Origin: Pararhizobium sp.
GTDB taxonomy: Bacteria; Pseudomonadota; Alphaproteobacteria; Rhizobiales; Rhizobiaceae
Direction of reading: 5' to 3'
Assembly: GCA_017794825.1 (NCBI GenBank)
Contig: CP051237.1
Span: 2,728,001-2,792,000 of the forward strand
Length of the DNA: 64,000 bases
Shown here in pieces: positions 1-9,970 of this stretch. How positions within the stretch are numbered: position 1 is the first letter of the stretch; each line of letters opens with the position of its first letter. The notes below the pieces were generated by a model. The model made no database searches, had not been told where the DNA came from, and was given only the letters and a program-made list of their open reading frames with translations. The translations under genes were made by a program, and so were the position numbers.

Positions 1-785
1 TGCAGCGCGGAGCCGAAGCGGGCGACTTGCTCCACTCCGTCGAGGTCTCTGAGCCTTTGTTCGAGTTCGGCGAGATCCGGGCCCTCGACACGCCAGGTGT
101 GCAGCCCGACCATGTCCGGAATCGCCTTGGCCGGGCCGTCGATCAACTTCCGGCCATAGGCGATATAGGCGATGTTGTGACACTGGATCGCCTCGTCCAT
201 GTAATGGGTTGAGACCAGAACCGTCACGCCGTTGTCTGAAAGCCGCCGGATCTCGTCCCAGAAGTCGCGTCGCGCTTTCGGATCAACGCCTGCAGTCGGT
301 TCGTCGAGCAGCAGAAGGTCCGGTTTGTGCAGCAGGCAGGCGGCGAGCGCCAGACGCTGTTTCCAGCCGCCGGACAGTTCTCCGGCAAGCTGGCCCGACC
401 GGTTGTGGAGGCCGAGATCCTTCAGCGCCTCGTCGATTTTGCTGCGGCGGTTCGGGACCTTGTACATGCGCGCCATGAAATCGAGGTTCTCGCGGATCGT
501 CAGGTCGGAATAGAGGGAGAATTTCTGCGTCATGTAGCCGACATGTTCCTTGATCATGTCCGATTGCCCGAGAATGTCGTATCCGAGGCAGCTGCCGGTC
601 CCGGCGTCGGGCGTGAGCAAGCCGCAAAGCATGCGGATCGTCGTCGTTTTGCCGCTGCCGTTCGGTCCGAGAAAGCCGTAAATCGCGCCTTTCGGAACGG
701 AGATGGCGAAATCGTCGACCACCTTCTTATCGCCGAAACTCTTGCTGAGACCGGATACCTCGATGACGTTGGCCGTGTCATTCAT
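1..785 (-). CDS. ABC transporter ATP-binding protein (YbhF-like), partial
   Basis: ATPase of an ABC-2 type exporter, cut by the window start after about 261 residues. Translating the minus strand from ATG at 785 gives Walker A GPNGSGKT (residues 40-47), signature LSGGWKQR (137-144), Walker B LLLLDEP (157-163) and the H-loop His194. The start overlaps the stop of the upstream HlyD-type gene by 8 nt, so the two are translationally coupled. A tetR - membrane-fusion - ATPase order matches the cecR-ybhGFSR arrangement of E. coli, where YbhF has two fused ABC domains; whether this one is double cannot be seen. Permease genes are expected beyond the window. The substrate is unknown; drugs or other toxic small molecules are plausible by family. 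Confidence 0.93.
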   Translation of the reverse strand, partial: MNDTANVIEVSGLSKSFGDKKVVDDFAISVPKGAIYGFLGPNGSGKTTTIRMLCGLLTPDAGTGSCLGYDILGQSDMIKEHVGYMTQKFSLYSDLTIRENLDFMARMYKVPNRRSKIDEALKDLGLHNRSGQLAGELSGGWKQRLALAACLLHKPDLLLLDEPTAGVDPKARRDFWDEIRRLSDNGVTVLVSTHYMDEAIQCHNIAYIAYGRKLIDGPAKAIPDMVGLHTWRVEGPDLAELEQRLRDLDGVEQVARFGSAL

Positions 786-1731
786 CGCGCAGCCTGACCT
801 CGATCGGCTGGCCCGGCAGCAGACTGGTCGGTTGGTCCGGCCGGGCTTCCGCCAGGAATACGAGCTTGGCGCGCTCGTCGAGACTGTAGATGACGGGCGG
901 GGTGAACTCCGCAGAGGACGTCAGGTAGGAAATATGCGCCGTCACCGGCTCGCCGCACCCGTCGCAAAAAATCGCTACGGGCATGCCGATCCTGATTGAG
1001 GCCCGCTGCGGCTCGGGTACATAAAAGCGGAAGCGCACTTCTCCGGGCGGCAGGATGGAAACCACCGGCGCGCCGGCTGCCACGAATTCACCGGGAAGAT
1101 AGTAGGTCTGTTCGACAAAACCCGTTGCAGGCGCCGTGACCTTGCGTTCGCCAAGGTCGATTTCGGCGCGTTCGACGGCGAGCCTGGCCTTGTCCACGGC
1201 GCTGCGCGCCCTTTCAAGTTCGGCCTGTCTTGCAGGCAGGCGCGCCACGTCCAGCTCCGCCATGCGTTGCGCCACGGCGGCGCTCGCCACATCGCGTTCC
1301 GATTCCCGTCGATCGAGATCACTGGCAGCGACGACGTTGCGTTTTTGCAGTGCGCTGGCGCGCTGATAGGACGCCTTAGCCAGTTCCAGATCAGCCTTCG
1401 CGCTGTTGAGTTGTTTTTCGATGACCGCGATTTCCTCGGGCCGCTTGCCGGTGGTTGCGTTTTCGAGGTTCATTTGCGCCGAAACCAGCTCGGCCCTGGC
1501 CTGTGCAAGGGCGTTTTCCTGCTTGTCGCGATCGAGGTCGAAAAGGAGCGCGTGGATCGTCACAGCCTCGCCGCGCGTCACGGCGAGAGATTCGATCACG
1601 CCGCTCGTTTCGGCCGCCACATAGACGTATTCGCCTTCGACATAACCGAACCATGCGCCCTGGTCCGCGGCGTCTCCGCCCGGCCAGAGGCCCGCGAAGA
1701 AGGCAACGATGCCTGCATAGATCCTGTCCAT
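778..1731 (-). CDS. HlyD-family membrane fusion protein (YbhG-like)
   Basis: Periplasmic adaptor linking an inner-membrane ABC exporter to the outer membrane, 317 residues. A short N-terminal hydrophobic anchor (about residues 5-17, IYAGIVAFFAGLW) is followed by a biotinyl-lipoyl half (about 35-70), a long alternating Ala/Glu/Arg coiled-coil hairpin (about 70-190) and a beta-barrel region with the motif APATGFVEQTYYLPGEFV near 200. This order is normal for HlyD/YbhG proteins. It lies 1 nt after the TetR gene stop and overlaps the ATPase start by 8 nt, so tetR-hlyD-ATPase is one operon. Family membership is clear; the substrate is not. Confidence 0.9.
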   Translation of the reverse strand: MDRIYAGIVAFFAGLWPGGDAADQGAWFGYVEGEYVYVAAETSGVIESLAVTRGEAVTIHALLFDLDRDKQENALAQARAELVSAQMNLENATTGKRPEEIAVIEKQLNSAKADLELAKASYQRASALQKRNVVAASDLDRRESERDVASAAVAQRMAELDVARLPARQAELERARSAVDKARLAVERAEIDLGERKVTAPATGFVEQTYYLPGEFVAAGAPVVSILPPGEVRFRFYVPEPQRASIRIGMPVAIFCDGCGEPVTAHISYLTSSAEFTPPVIYSLDERAKLVFLAEARPDQPTSLLPGQPIEVRLRDE

Positions 1732-1732
1732 C

Positions 1733-2386
1733 TCACGCGCCTTCCGGTTCTTTCGACAGACCGTTCATGAGGATGTCGAGATGACTTTCCAGAAACGCTT
1801 CCATCGTTTCCTCCGGCCGTCTCTCCATCCCGAAAACCTGAACGAGCAGGACATGCGCGATGAAGGGGCCAATCACGTTTCTCACCGCCAAGCGCGGATG
1901 GACGGGCCTGAAATACCCTTCTGCGACGCCGCGCTCGATCAGCTTCTCCATCGCCGAGACGCCACGGTCGAGCACTTCCCGGCGGTAAATTTCTGCAAGT
2001 TGCGGAAAAGTCCCGGATTCCTGAAGCACGAGACGGGGGATCGCCAGGGTGTTCGGATTGGCGATATTGACGATCACCACCGACATCATCGACCGCATGA
2101 CTTCGACGGGATCGCCTGTCGATGTCCTGGCCAACTCCGACACGCGTTCGGCGATGGGCACGATGGCGCGGCGGATCAGCGATTCCAGGATGTCTTCCTT
2201 GCTCGTGAAATATCGATAGATCGCGCCCTTCGACAGACCCGCCTCGCGCGCAATGTCCTCCACTTTCGTTGCGGCGAAACCGCGGCGAACGAATTGCGAC
2301 AGCGCTGCATCCAGCACCTCGTCGGGCCGGTCCTCGGCGCGGCGGCGCCATTTTGGTTCGGATTCGCTCGACAAGGCCTGCTCCAT
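1733..2386 (-). CDS. TetR/AcrR-family transcriptional regulator
   Basis: Repressor-type regulator of 217 residues. The N-terminal TetR helix-turn-helix is at about residues 22-68, including the typical KVEDIAREAGLSKGAIYRYF recognition segment (41-60) and the following TSKEDIL. The C-terminal ligand domain is divergent and does not reveal the inducer. It is the first gene of the operon with the HlyD-like adaptor and the ABC ATPase, so it most likely controls its own exporter, as CecR does for ybhGFSR in E. coli. A long palindrome covers its start codon (see the site at 2383-2416), which fits autorepression. Confidence 0.92.
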   Translation of the reverse strand: MEQALSSESEPKWRRRAEDRPDEVLDAALSQFVRRGFAATKVEDIAREAGLSKGAIYRYFTSKEDILESLIRRAIVPIAERVSELARTSTGDPVEVMRSMMSVVIVNIANPNTLAIPRLVLQESGTFPQLAEIYRREVLDRGVSAMEKLIERGVAEGYFRPVHPRLAVRNVIGPFIAHVLLVQVFGMERRPEETMEAFLESHLDILMNGLSKEPEGA

Positions 2387-2416
2387 TAAGTAAATGACTG
2401 GTCATTTACTTAATGG
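2383..2416. promoter_or_regulatory. Operator-like perfect palindrome over the tetR start
   Basis: Two 16-nt arms are exactly complementary around a TG centre: left arm CCATTAAGTAAATGAC (2383-2398) and right arm GTCATTTACTTAATGG (2401-2416). The core TGACTGGTCA is typical of TetR-family operators. The left arm includes the start codon of tetR on the minus strand (CAT at 2384-2386), so binding would block initiation or the promoter. The assignment to the adjacent TetR protein is inference from position. Confidence 0.75.
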
Positions 2417-2441
2417 TCGTCAACACAAGAGTCAATGCCGC

Positions 2442-2458
2442 CTGACCGGCGCGGTCAG
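2442..2458. other. Short dyad CTGACC-N5-GGTCAG
   Basis: A 6-bp inverted repeat with a 5-nt loop lies between the tetR operator and the 3' end of the ubiH-like gene. It has no T tract on either side, so it is a poor intrinsic terminator. Its half-sites TGACC/GGTCA resemble the core of the palindrome about 40 bp away, so it could instead be a secondary operator. Evidence is weak. Confidence 0.3.
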
Positions 2459-2504
2459 AAGCTTTATTGTCTGGATGGAGTGATATCCGGGCTGCGCGCC
2501 GCTA

Positions 2505-3731
2505 TCAGATGGGTTGGCCGCGCAACAGGCGCGGACCGTCGCGACCCGGCAGGCCTGAAGCCTGGCGGATGAACATCGACTTCAGCCCCGGCATGCGGTC
2601 CACAAGCCCGAGGCCGATATCGCGAATCGCCCTGACAGGGGCATGGTCGTTGGAAAACAGCCGGTTCAGCACGTCGCTGGTCACGCCCATGCGGAACGTG
2701 TCGAAGCGCCGCCATTGCTGATAGCGCTCGAGCACGGCAAGGGAGCCGATCTCCAGCCCCAGACGATCCGCCTCGACGACGGTTTCCGCAAGCGCGGCGA
2801 TATCCCGGAAGCCCAGATTCAGGCCCTGTCCCGCAATCGGATGGATGCCGTGCGCCGCATCGCCGCACAGGGCGAACTGCGGCCGGACGAATTCACGGGC
2901 AAGCATCAGTCCAAGCGGATAGGCGCGCCGATCGCCGACGACTTCAATCGCGCCCAGCTTGTGGCCAAAACGTTGTTCAAGTTCGGCCTCGAACACGAGT
3001 TCGTCCGCTTTGAGAAGATTTTCCGCCTCTCGCGTGCTTTCGGTCCAGACCAGCGACGAACGGTTGTCCTTCAGCGGCAGGATGGCGAAGGGCCCCGCCG
3101 GCAGGAAATGTTCTTCCGCCCGACCCTCATGCGGCCTTTCATGGGCGACAGTCGTCACGATGCCCGACTGGCCGTAATCGAAATGCACGGTCTTGATTCC
3201 CGCCTTGTCGCGCAGACCCGATCGGACGCCGTCCGCGGCCACAAGCAGTCTTGCGCGTCTCGTCGCGCCGCTGCCGAGCGTGATTTCCACGTTTGGACCC
3301 GTCCGGGTAAAATCTTCGACCGTCTCCGCCTGAAGTATCTCGACGCCAAGTTCCTGCGCGCGCTGACGCAGCGCTCCGACGAGCGACTTGTTCGGAACCA
3401 TGTGAGCGAAGGGCTCTCCGGGTTCGACGTCGCCGCCAAAGGTGAGGAAGACGGGTCTCACCGGGTCGCTGGCGCGTGAATCTGTAATCACCATGTCGTT
3501 GATGGCCTGCGCATCGGGAAGGATGGCGTCCCAGACCTGCAACCGGTCCAGCATGCGGCTCGCGCCTGCGGCGATCGCCGAAGCGCGCTGATCCTTCATC
3601 CAGACGCCTTCAGGCGCTGCGTCGACAAGCGCGATGGCCAGATGCGGAGCCGCGTCCTTGATGGCGACAGCCGCGCCGAGCCCGACATAACCGCCTCCGC
3701 CAATGAGAATGTCCAGTGTCGCGTCGGCCAT
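2505..3731 (-). CDS. UbiH/UbiF/COQ6-family FAD-dependent hydroxylase
   Basis: Flavoprotein monooxygenase of the ubiquinone-ring hydroxylase family, acting at the membrane on polyprenyl phenol intermediates; 408 residues, usual for the family. It shows the N-terminal dinucleotide-binding GGGGYVGLG (residues 11-19), the central LVAADGVRS (DG motif) and the C-terminal FAD motif GDAAHGIHPIAGQGLNLG. The ATG at 3731 is preferred over the upstream one at 3782 because AGGA precedes it and the fold begins right after it. Which ring position it hydroxylates (UbiH, UbiF, UbiI or UbiL) cannot be read from the sequence, so no symbol is given. It is divergent from tesB across about 160 bp. Confidence 0.9.
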   Translation of the reverse strand: MADATLDILIGGGGYVGLGAAVAIKDAAPHLAIALVDAAPEGVWMKDQRASAIAAGASRMLDRLQVWDAILPDAQAINDMVITDSRASDPVRPVFLTFGGDVEPGEPFAHMVPNKSLVGALRQRAQELGVEILQAETVEDFTRTGPNVEITLGSGATRRARLLVAADGVRSGLRDKAGIKTVHFDYGQSGIVTTVAHERPHEGRAEEHFLPAGPFAILPLKDNRSSLVWTESTREAENLLKADELVFEAELEQRFGHKLGAIEVVGDRRAYPLGLMLAREFVRPQFALCGDAAHGIHPIAGQGLNLGFRDIAALAETVVEADRLGLEIGSLAVLERYQQWRRFDTFRMGVTSDVLNRLFSNDHAPVRAIRDIGLGLVDRMPGLKSMFIRQASGLPGRDGPRLLRGQPI

Positions 3732-3895
3732 TGTCCTGTATCCCGAATATCCGTCTTCCGATTGCGGGATCGTCCTCGCCATGCGATATGCGACCCCTGT
3801 CGTCCCATCATATAGGCGATGCGCAGGATTACGGAAACAGGCAGACTGTCGCGCGCAGGTTCCTTACTGCGGACGACACACCGGAAAGTGACAAC

Positions 3896-4768
3896 ATGTC
3901 CCAGGCTATGGACGCGCTTCTCGACCTTCTCGACATCGAGCGCATAGAGCATAATCTTTACCGCGGCGTCAGTCCGAAGGACGAATGGCAGCGCGTCTTC
4001 GGCGGCCAGGTGATCGCTCAGGCGCTGGTTGCAGCCCAGCGGACCGTGCAAGAGGATCGCTTCGTTCATTCCCTGCATTCATATTTCATGAGACCCGGCG
4101 ATCCGTCCGTGCCGATCGTCTACAATGTCGACAGGATCCGCGACGGATCGAGCTTCACGACGCGGCGGGTCGTCGCCATACAGCACGGAGAGGCGATCTT
4201 TTCCCTGTCAGCCTCTTTCCAGATAGACGAACCCGGATACGATCATCAGATCGACATGCCGGACGTGCCGAAGCCGGAAGAACTGGTCGGCCTGGAGCAA
4301 TTGAAGGAGAAATTCCTGAAAGCCGCGCCGGAGAACGTCCGTCGCTACTGGGAGCGGGAACGGCCCATCGAAATGTGTCCGCTTTCGCTGACGCATTACC
4401 TGTCGGACAAGAAGCTCGATCCATTGCAGAATATCTGGGTGCGCACCACCGGCGCGGTCCCGGACGATCGCCGTATGCAGGCGGCCGTGCTCGCGTATCT
4501 CTCGGACATGACGCTGCTCGACACATCCCTGTTCGCGCATGGCGTTTCAATCTTCAGTGATCGAATCCAGGCTGCGAGTCTCGATCACGCGATGTGGTTC
4601 CACCGGGACTGCAAGCTCGACGACTGGCTTCTCTATGCGCAGGACAGTCCCAACGCGATCGGCGCGCGCGGGCTTACGCGCGGCGGCCTCTACAGCCGGG
4701 ACGGTCGACTGATCGCATCCGTTGCTCAGGAAGGCCTGATTCGACAGCGTCAACCACGTCAGCCTTAA
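3896..4768 (+). CDS. tesB: Acyl-CoA thioesterase II
   Basis: Hydrolyses fatty acyl-CoA to free acid and CoA in the cytoplasm; 290 residues, close to the 286 of E. coli TesB. The double hot-dog pattern is visible: an N-terminal RVFGGQVIAQALVAA segment and a C-terminal SLDHAMWFHR motif whose Asp230 corresponds to the catalytic aspartate of TesB. The chosen ATG at 3896 has GGAAAG upstream and starts where family members start; the open frame extends back to 3716 without support. It is transcribed divergently from the ubiH-like gene. The role may be relief of acyl-CoA overload during beta-oxidation. Confidence 0.93.
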   Translation: MSQAMDALLDLLDIERIEHNLYRGVSPKDEWQRVFGGQVIAQALVAAQRTVQEDRFVHSLHSYFMRPGDPSVPIVYNVDRIRDGSSFTTRRVVAIQHGEAIFSLSASFQIDEPGYDHQIDMPDVPKPEELVGLEQLKEKFLKAAPENVRRYWERERPIEMCPLSLTHYLSDKKLDPLQNIWVRTTGAVPDDRRMQAAVLAYLSDMTLLDTSLFAHGVSIFSDRIQAASLDHAMWFHRDCKLDDWLLYAQDSPNAIGARGLTRGGLYSRDGRLIASVAQEGLIRQRQPRQP

Positions 4769-5417
<649 letters not shown>

Positions 5418-5436
5418 GTTGACAGGAGAAAAACAC

Positions 5437-6798
5437 ATGAAAATCAAAACCCTCTTGCAGCCAGGCGCAGCGCTGCTGATGCTCGGCGCCATGGCGCTTC
5501 CGGCATTGGCGCAGGACACCGCCGCTGCTCCCGAAGCCGCTGCTGTGGCGACCGAGGTTCCGGTTCATACCGTCTATATTCTCAACACATTGCTGTTTGT
5601 CGTTTCAGGCTTCCTGGTGATGTGGATGGCGGCTGGCTTCTCCATGCTCGAGGCCGGTCTCGTCCGCTCGAAAAACGTTTCCATGCAGCTCACCAAGAAC
5701 GTCGCGTTGTTCTCGATCGCGGCGATCATGTACTACCTGATCGGCTACATGCTTATGTATCCGGGCGACGCCTGGACGATCCCCGGCGTACTCGGCGCCT
5801 TTGGCGTGGCGGTGCTGGAGCCTGTTGGCGTGGCGCCTGACGCGGCCGATGCTCTTGACTACGCCAGCACCGGTTCGGACTTCTTCTTCCAGCTGATGTT
5901 CTGCGCGACCACGGCGTCCATCGTGTCCGGCACGCTTGCCGAACGCATGAAGCTCTGGCCGTTCCTGATCTTCACTATCGTTCTGACGGGCATCCTCTAC
6001 CCGATCCAGGCGTCCTGGAAGTGGGGCGGCGGTTTCCTCGACACGGATTTCGGTTTCCTTGACTTCGCGGGTTCGACAGTCGTGCATTCGGTTGGCGGCT
6101 GGGCCGCATTGACCGGCGCACTGATCCTCGGCGCGCGCAAGGGCAAATATGTTGACGGCCAGGTTCATCCGATGCCAGGCTCCAACATGCCGCTCGCCAC
6201 GCTCGGAACGTTCATTCTGTGGCTCGGCTGGTTCGGCTTCAACGGCGGCTCCCAGCTCGCCATGGGCTCGGTCGGTGACGCAGCTGACGTGTCGCGCATC
6301 TTCGCGAACACCAACACTGCGGCGGCCGGCGGCGCCATTGCGGCGCTGATCCTGACCCAGATCCTCTACAAGAAGGTCGACATCACGATGGTGCTCAACG
6401 GCGCTCTTGCGGGCCTTGTCTCGATCACCGCTGAACCGCTGACGCCGAGCCTTGGCGTCGCCACCATCATCGGCGCCGTCGGCGGCGTTATCGTGGTCTT
6501 TGCTGTGCCGCTGCTCGACAAGCTGAAGATCGACGACGTCGTCGGCGCGATTCCGGTTCACCTGCTCGCAGGCATCTGGGGCACTTTCGCCGTGGTGTTC
6601 ACCAACGAAGATGCGACCATCTACGGTCAGGTCGCCTCGATCGTCATCGTTGCTGTCTTCATGATCGTCACCTCCGGCGTCGTCTGGCTGATCCTGAACG
6701 GAATCATGGGTCTGCGCGTAAGCGAGGAAGAGGAGATGGACGGTCTCGACAAGGGCGAGATCGGCGTCGAAGCCTATCCGGAATTCACCAAGATCTGA
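5437..6798 (+). CDS. amtB: Ammonium transporter AmtB
   Basis: Inner-membrane trimeric ammonium channel, 453 residues. A cleavable signal peptide is visible at the N terminus (hydrophobic stretch ending MALPALA-Q, residues about 10-26), then a periplasmic Ala/Glu linker and eleven hydrophobic segments. The signature around GGSQLAMGSVGDAADV and the conserved His regions (AGSTVVHSVGGWAAL, AIPVHLLAGIWGT) give the twin pore histidines. The ATG at 5437 is chosen for CAGGAGA upstream and the signal peptide; the open frame runs further back through glnK in another register. It forms an operon with glnK and ends before a clear terminator. Confidence 0.97.
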   Translation: MKIKTLLQPGAALLMLGAMALPALAQDTAAAPEAAAVATEVPVHTVYILNTLLFVVSGFLVMWMAAGFSMLEAGLVRSKNVSMQLTKNVALFSIAAIMYYLIGYMLMYPGDAWTIPGVLGAFGVAVLEPVGVAPDAADALDYASTGSDFFFQLMFCATTASIVSGTLAERMKLWPFLIFTIVLTGILYPIQASWKWGGGFLDTDFGFLDFAGSTVVHSVGGWAALTGALILGARKGKYVDGQVHPMPGSNMPLATLGTFILWLGWFGFNGGSQLAMGSVGDAADVSRIFANTNTAAAGGAIAALILTQILYKKVDITMVLNGALAGLVSITAEPLTPSLGVATIIGAVGGVIVVFAVPLLDKLKIDDVVGAIPVHLLAGIWGTFAVVFTNEDATIYGQVASIVIVAVFMIVTSGVVWLILNGIMGLRVSEEEEMDGLDKGEIGVEAYPEFTKI

Positions 6799-6825
6799 TT
6801 TCCGGACTATTTTCTGGTAAACAAC

Positions 6826-6856
6826 GATCGGGGCTCTTCGGGGCCCCGATTTTTTT
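6826..6856 (+). terminator. Rho-independent terminator of glnK-amtB
   Basis: The stem ATCGGGGC (6827-6834) pairs with GCCCCGAT (6843-6850) around an 8-nt loop and is followed directly by a run of seven T. It lies about 28 nt after the amtB stop. Confidence 0.88.
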
Positions 6857-6870
6857 CAAGGAGAGCTGTC

Positions 6871-7089
6871 ATGCCGTCGATTGACATCCAGGTGCTGGAA
6901 AACGTGTTTACCGAGGACGAGAAGGCCAGGATTATCAAAAACGTAACGCGGGCTTTCGGCGAAATCGCTGGATCGACATTGGAGGCCTCGACTTCCGTGC
7001 GTATCCACGAAGTCAGAAGCGGAGCCTGGGGTTACGGCGGACGGGTTCTGACCACGGATGACGCCAGGGCAATGCGCGGCTGCGGATAG
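6871..7089 (+). CDS. 4-oxalocrotonate tautomerase family protein
   Basis: Small protein of 72 residues. After removal of Met it begins with Pro (MPSIDIQVLENVFTEDEK), and this proline is the catalytic base of 4-OT tautomerases. The beta-alpha-beta unit and the C-terminal WGYGGRVLT segment fit the family. AAGGAGAG stands just upstream. It starts 14 nt after the amtB terminator, so it may be fed by read-through or a weak promoter of its own. The substrate is unknown; no aromatic meta-cleavage genes are nearby, so a degradative role is not supported by context. Confidence 0.82.
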   Translation: MPSIDIQVLENVFTEDEKARIIKNVTRAFGEIAGSTLEASTSVRIHEVRSGAWGYGGRVLTTDDARAMRGCG

Positions 7090-7118
7090 ATCACGCGCGT
7101 GTTCAAAACGTGGCATGG

Positions 7119-7133
7119 TTAATGCCGCATTAA
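7119..7133. promoter_or_regulatory. CtrA-type box upstream of ftsK
   Basis: TTAATGCCGCATTAA is an exact TTAA-N7-TTAA match, the full CtrA consensus of alphaproteobacteria. The left half extends to CATGGTTAA (7114-7122), the reverse complement of the TTAACCATG half-site. It lies about 85-95 bp before ftsK, a division gene, which makes cell-cycle control plausible. Binding is inferred. Confidence 0.6.
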
Positions 7134-7215
7134 CTCACCGGCGCTAGACTTGCTCTCAATGACGGCCGCCTGCGCGCGGTCGCGCTCCGTTTGATGTCGA
7201 GTTTAGAGACAAGTG

Positions 7216-9852
7216 ATGCAGACCAGCAATCCGATCGTTCTAGGTGGCCAACTCGTTTCAGGTTTCCGGGTGCCGGAGTTTTTGCGCCGACCGATGCGCA
7301 TGCTCGCAGGAGCCCTGGTCGCCTGCCTGCTGGCGCTCGCCGTTGCGGCGCTCGCCACATGGAATGTCTCGGATCCGAGCCTGAGCTACGCGACCGGAAA
7401 GGCGCCGACCAATATCCTCGGATATCCAGGCGCGGTCTTTGCCGACCTGATGATGCAGTTTCTCGGGCTCACCGCGATCGTCTCCCTTCTGCCGCTTGTC
7501 ATGTGGAGCCTCTATTTCGTCCGCAACTGGTCGATCGACCGCATCCCCCAGCGGCTCATCGCCTGGTTCTGTGGGTCGTTGCTGGCGGCAGGTTTCTTCG
7601 CCTGCATGCCGTCGCCCGGCGGCTGGCCGCTGCCGACAGGGCTTGGCGGCGTGTTCGGTGATATGGTGCTCAATCTGCCCGCATTCTTTCTTGGCGACTA
7701 TCCGTCCGGCATTCTCGCCGCCGTTCTGGCGGTCGCCCTGTTCTTCCCGGCGATCTGGCTTCTGCTCTACGGCGCATTGCTGGTCTCGCGGCCGCTGGCG
7801 GTCGACAGGCCAAGACCGGCGCGTCTTGACGCTGAGATCGACGAACGCGACGAAGAAGAGGATGATGACAGCGGCTCGGCCTTCTTCCGCGCTTCCTCCC
7901 ATTTAATCGGCGCATCCACGCATCTCTTTTTGCTCCTGAGGGCCCAGTTCCGGCGGATCAGCGGCCGTAAAGCCGAGCCCTGGAACGGCTGCCCGGACGC
8001 GCCTTACGATTTCAACGAGGATGATTTCATCCGCCTCAACAATGACGAGCGGATCGAACCGGAATTCTCCATGTTCGACGACGAACCGCCGTTTGACGAC
8101 GATCCTTCTCCGTCCCGTACGGATCAGTGGCGGGCCGCGAATGATCCGGGCCAGCCAGGCGGCGGCGCGCGCCGGGAGCGCGCAAATGAGGATTATGACC
8201 CGGTGTCCGACTGGGCTCCGCAGTCCGCGCCTGCCCGCAAGGCGTCGGAAGGGCCGTCCCTTGTCTCGCAGATGAAGCGCCCGAAACAGGGAACCCGCGT
8301 CAACAAGGAGGCCCAGGCTTCGCTCATCAAGTCCGGCGGTTTCCAGCTTCCGCCGCTGCACCTGCTCGCCGAACCGAAAAGCATCGCCAAGGATCCGAGC
8401 CTTTCGCAGGATGCGCTTGAGCAGAACGCCCGCATGCTCGAAGGCGTGCTGGAGGATTTCGGCGTGCGCGGAGAAATTATCCAGGTCCGTCCCGGTCCGG
8501 TGGTGACGCTCTACGAACTGGAGCCCGCGCCGGGCATAAAGTCTTCGCGCGTCATCGGACTCGCCGACGATATTGCGCGGTCCATGAGCGCCATCGCGGC
8601 CCGTGTCGCCGTGGTGCCGGGACGCAATGCGATCGGCATCGAACTGCCGAACCAGAGCCGCGAAACGGTTTATCTTCAGGAGCTTCTGTCGAGCCGCGAT
8701 TTCGAGACCTCGAAGGCCAAGCTGGCGCTGTCGCTTGGCAAGACGATCGGCGGCGAGGGCGTGATCGCCGACCTCGCGAAGATGCCGCATCTGCTCGTCG
8801 CCGGCACCACCGGTTCCGGTAAATCGGTCGCCATCAACACGATGATCCTTTCGATCGTCTACCGGCTGCCGCCGGAGAAGTGCCGACTGATCATGATCGA
8901 CCCGAAAATGCTGGAGCTTTCCGTCTATGACGGCATTCCGCATCTCCTCACGCCGGTCGTCACCGATCCAAAAAAGGCGGTCGTCGCGCTGAAATGGACG
9001 GTGCGCGAAATGGAAGACCGCTACAAAAAGATGTCCAAGATCGGCGTGCGCAATATCGACGGGTTCAACAACCGTGTCGAACAGGCGCTGAAGAAGGGCG
9101 AGGCCATCACCCGGACGGTGCAGACCGGCTTCGATCGCGAGACGGGCGAAGCCGTCTACGAGACGGAAGAATTCGAACTGTCGCCGATGCCCTATATCGT
9201 CGTCATCATCGACGAGATGGCCGATCTGATGATGGTCGCCGGCAAGGATATCGAGGGCGCCGTGCAGCGTCTGGCGCAGATGGCGCGCGCGGCGGGCATT
9301 CACGTGATCATGGCGACGCAAAGACCGTCGGTCGACGTCATTACCGGCACGATCAAGGCGAACTTTCCGACGCGCATATCCTTCCAGGTCACCTCGAAGA
9401 TCGATTCGCGCACCATTCTCGGCGAAATGGGAGCCGAACAGCTCCTGGGCATGGGCGATATGCTCTACATGGCAGGCGGCGGTCGCATCCAGCGCGTGCA
9501 CGGGCCGTTCGTCTCGGACAATGAGGTGGAGGACATCGTCGGCTTCCTCAAATCCCAGGGCGTGCCGGAATATCTCGACGCGATCACCGAAGATGACGAC
9601 GAGGACGGCGGCGAGGGCGGCTCCGGTGGACTCGGCAATATGGAAGACTCGGATGACCCCTACGATCAGGCGGTCGCCGTCGTGCTGCGCGACGGCAAGG
9701 CGTCAACGTCCTATATCCAGCGTCGTCTCGGCATCGGCTACAACCGCGCGGCCTCGCTCATCGAGCGGATGGAGGACGAGGGCGTGATCGGTCCCGCCAA
9801 CCACGCCGGCAAACGCGAGATACTCGTGCCCACGGAAGAAGATAAAATGTAG
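7216..9852 (+). CDS. ftsK: DNA translocase FtsK
   Basis: Septal DNA pump that couples chromosome segregation with division; 878 residues from ATG 7216 (a GTG at 7213 is the alternative). Four hydrophobic segments lie in about residues 25-195, then an acidic linker (about 200-340), then the alpha/beta motor with Walker A GTTGSGKS (530-537) and Walker B IIDE (664-667). The C-terminal gamma winged helix (about 815-870, [18 protein letters not shown]) would read KOPS polarity sequences and activate XerCD at dif. The CtrA-type box at 7119-7133 may time its expression. It is followed by lolA in the order usual for Rhizobiales. Confidence 0.97.
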   Translation: MQTSNPIVLGGQLVSGFRVPEFLRRPMRMLAGALVACLLALAVAALATWNVSDPSLSYATGKAPTNILGYPGAVFADLMMQFLGLTAIVSLLPLVMWSLYFVRNWSIDRIPQRLIAWFCGSLLAAGFFACMPSPGGWPLPTGLGGVFGDMVLNLPAFFLGDYPSGILAAVLAVALFFPAIWLLLYGALLVSRPLAVDRPRPARLDAEIDERDEEEDDDSGSAFFRASSHLIGASTHLFLLLRAQFRRISGRKAEPWNGCPDAPYDFNEDDFIRLNNDERIEPEFSMFDDEPPFDDDPSPSRTDQWRAANDPGQPGGGARRERANEDYDPVSDWAPQSAPARKASEGPSLVSQMKRPKQGTRVNKEAQASLIKSGGFQLPPLHLLAEPKSIAKDPSLSQDALEQNARMLEGVLEDFGVRGEIIQVRPGPVVTLYELEPAPGIKSSRVIGLADDIARSMSAIAARVAVVPGRNAIGIELPNQSRETVYLQELLSSRDFETSKAKLALSLGKTIGGEGVIADLAKMPHLLVAGTTGSGKSVAINTMILSIVYRLPPEKCRLIMIDPKMLELSVYDGIPHLLTPVVTDPKKAVVALKWTVREMEDRYKKMSKIGVRNIDGFNNRVEQALKKGEAITRTVQTGFDRETGEAVYETEEFELSPMPYIVVIIDEMADLMMVAGKDIEGAVQRLAQMARAAGIHVIMATQRPSVDVITGTIKANFPTRISFQVTSKIDSRTILGEMGAEQLLGMGDMLYMAGGGRIQRVHGPFVSDNEVEDIVGFLKSQGVPEYLDAITEDDDEDGGEGGSGGLGNMEDSDDPYDQAVAVVLRDGKASTSYIQRRLGIGYNRAASLIERMEDEGVIGPANHAGKREILVPTEEDKM

Positions 9853-9970
9853 GGCGCCGCTGTTCCGGCGTCCGATCCCGACTATATAGGTAGACAGTCA
9901 CGCGTCACACTCACGCCGCACTTCCTGTCCAGACGGGTTGGCGGATGATTGCGGAACCTAACCAAAACGG

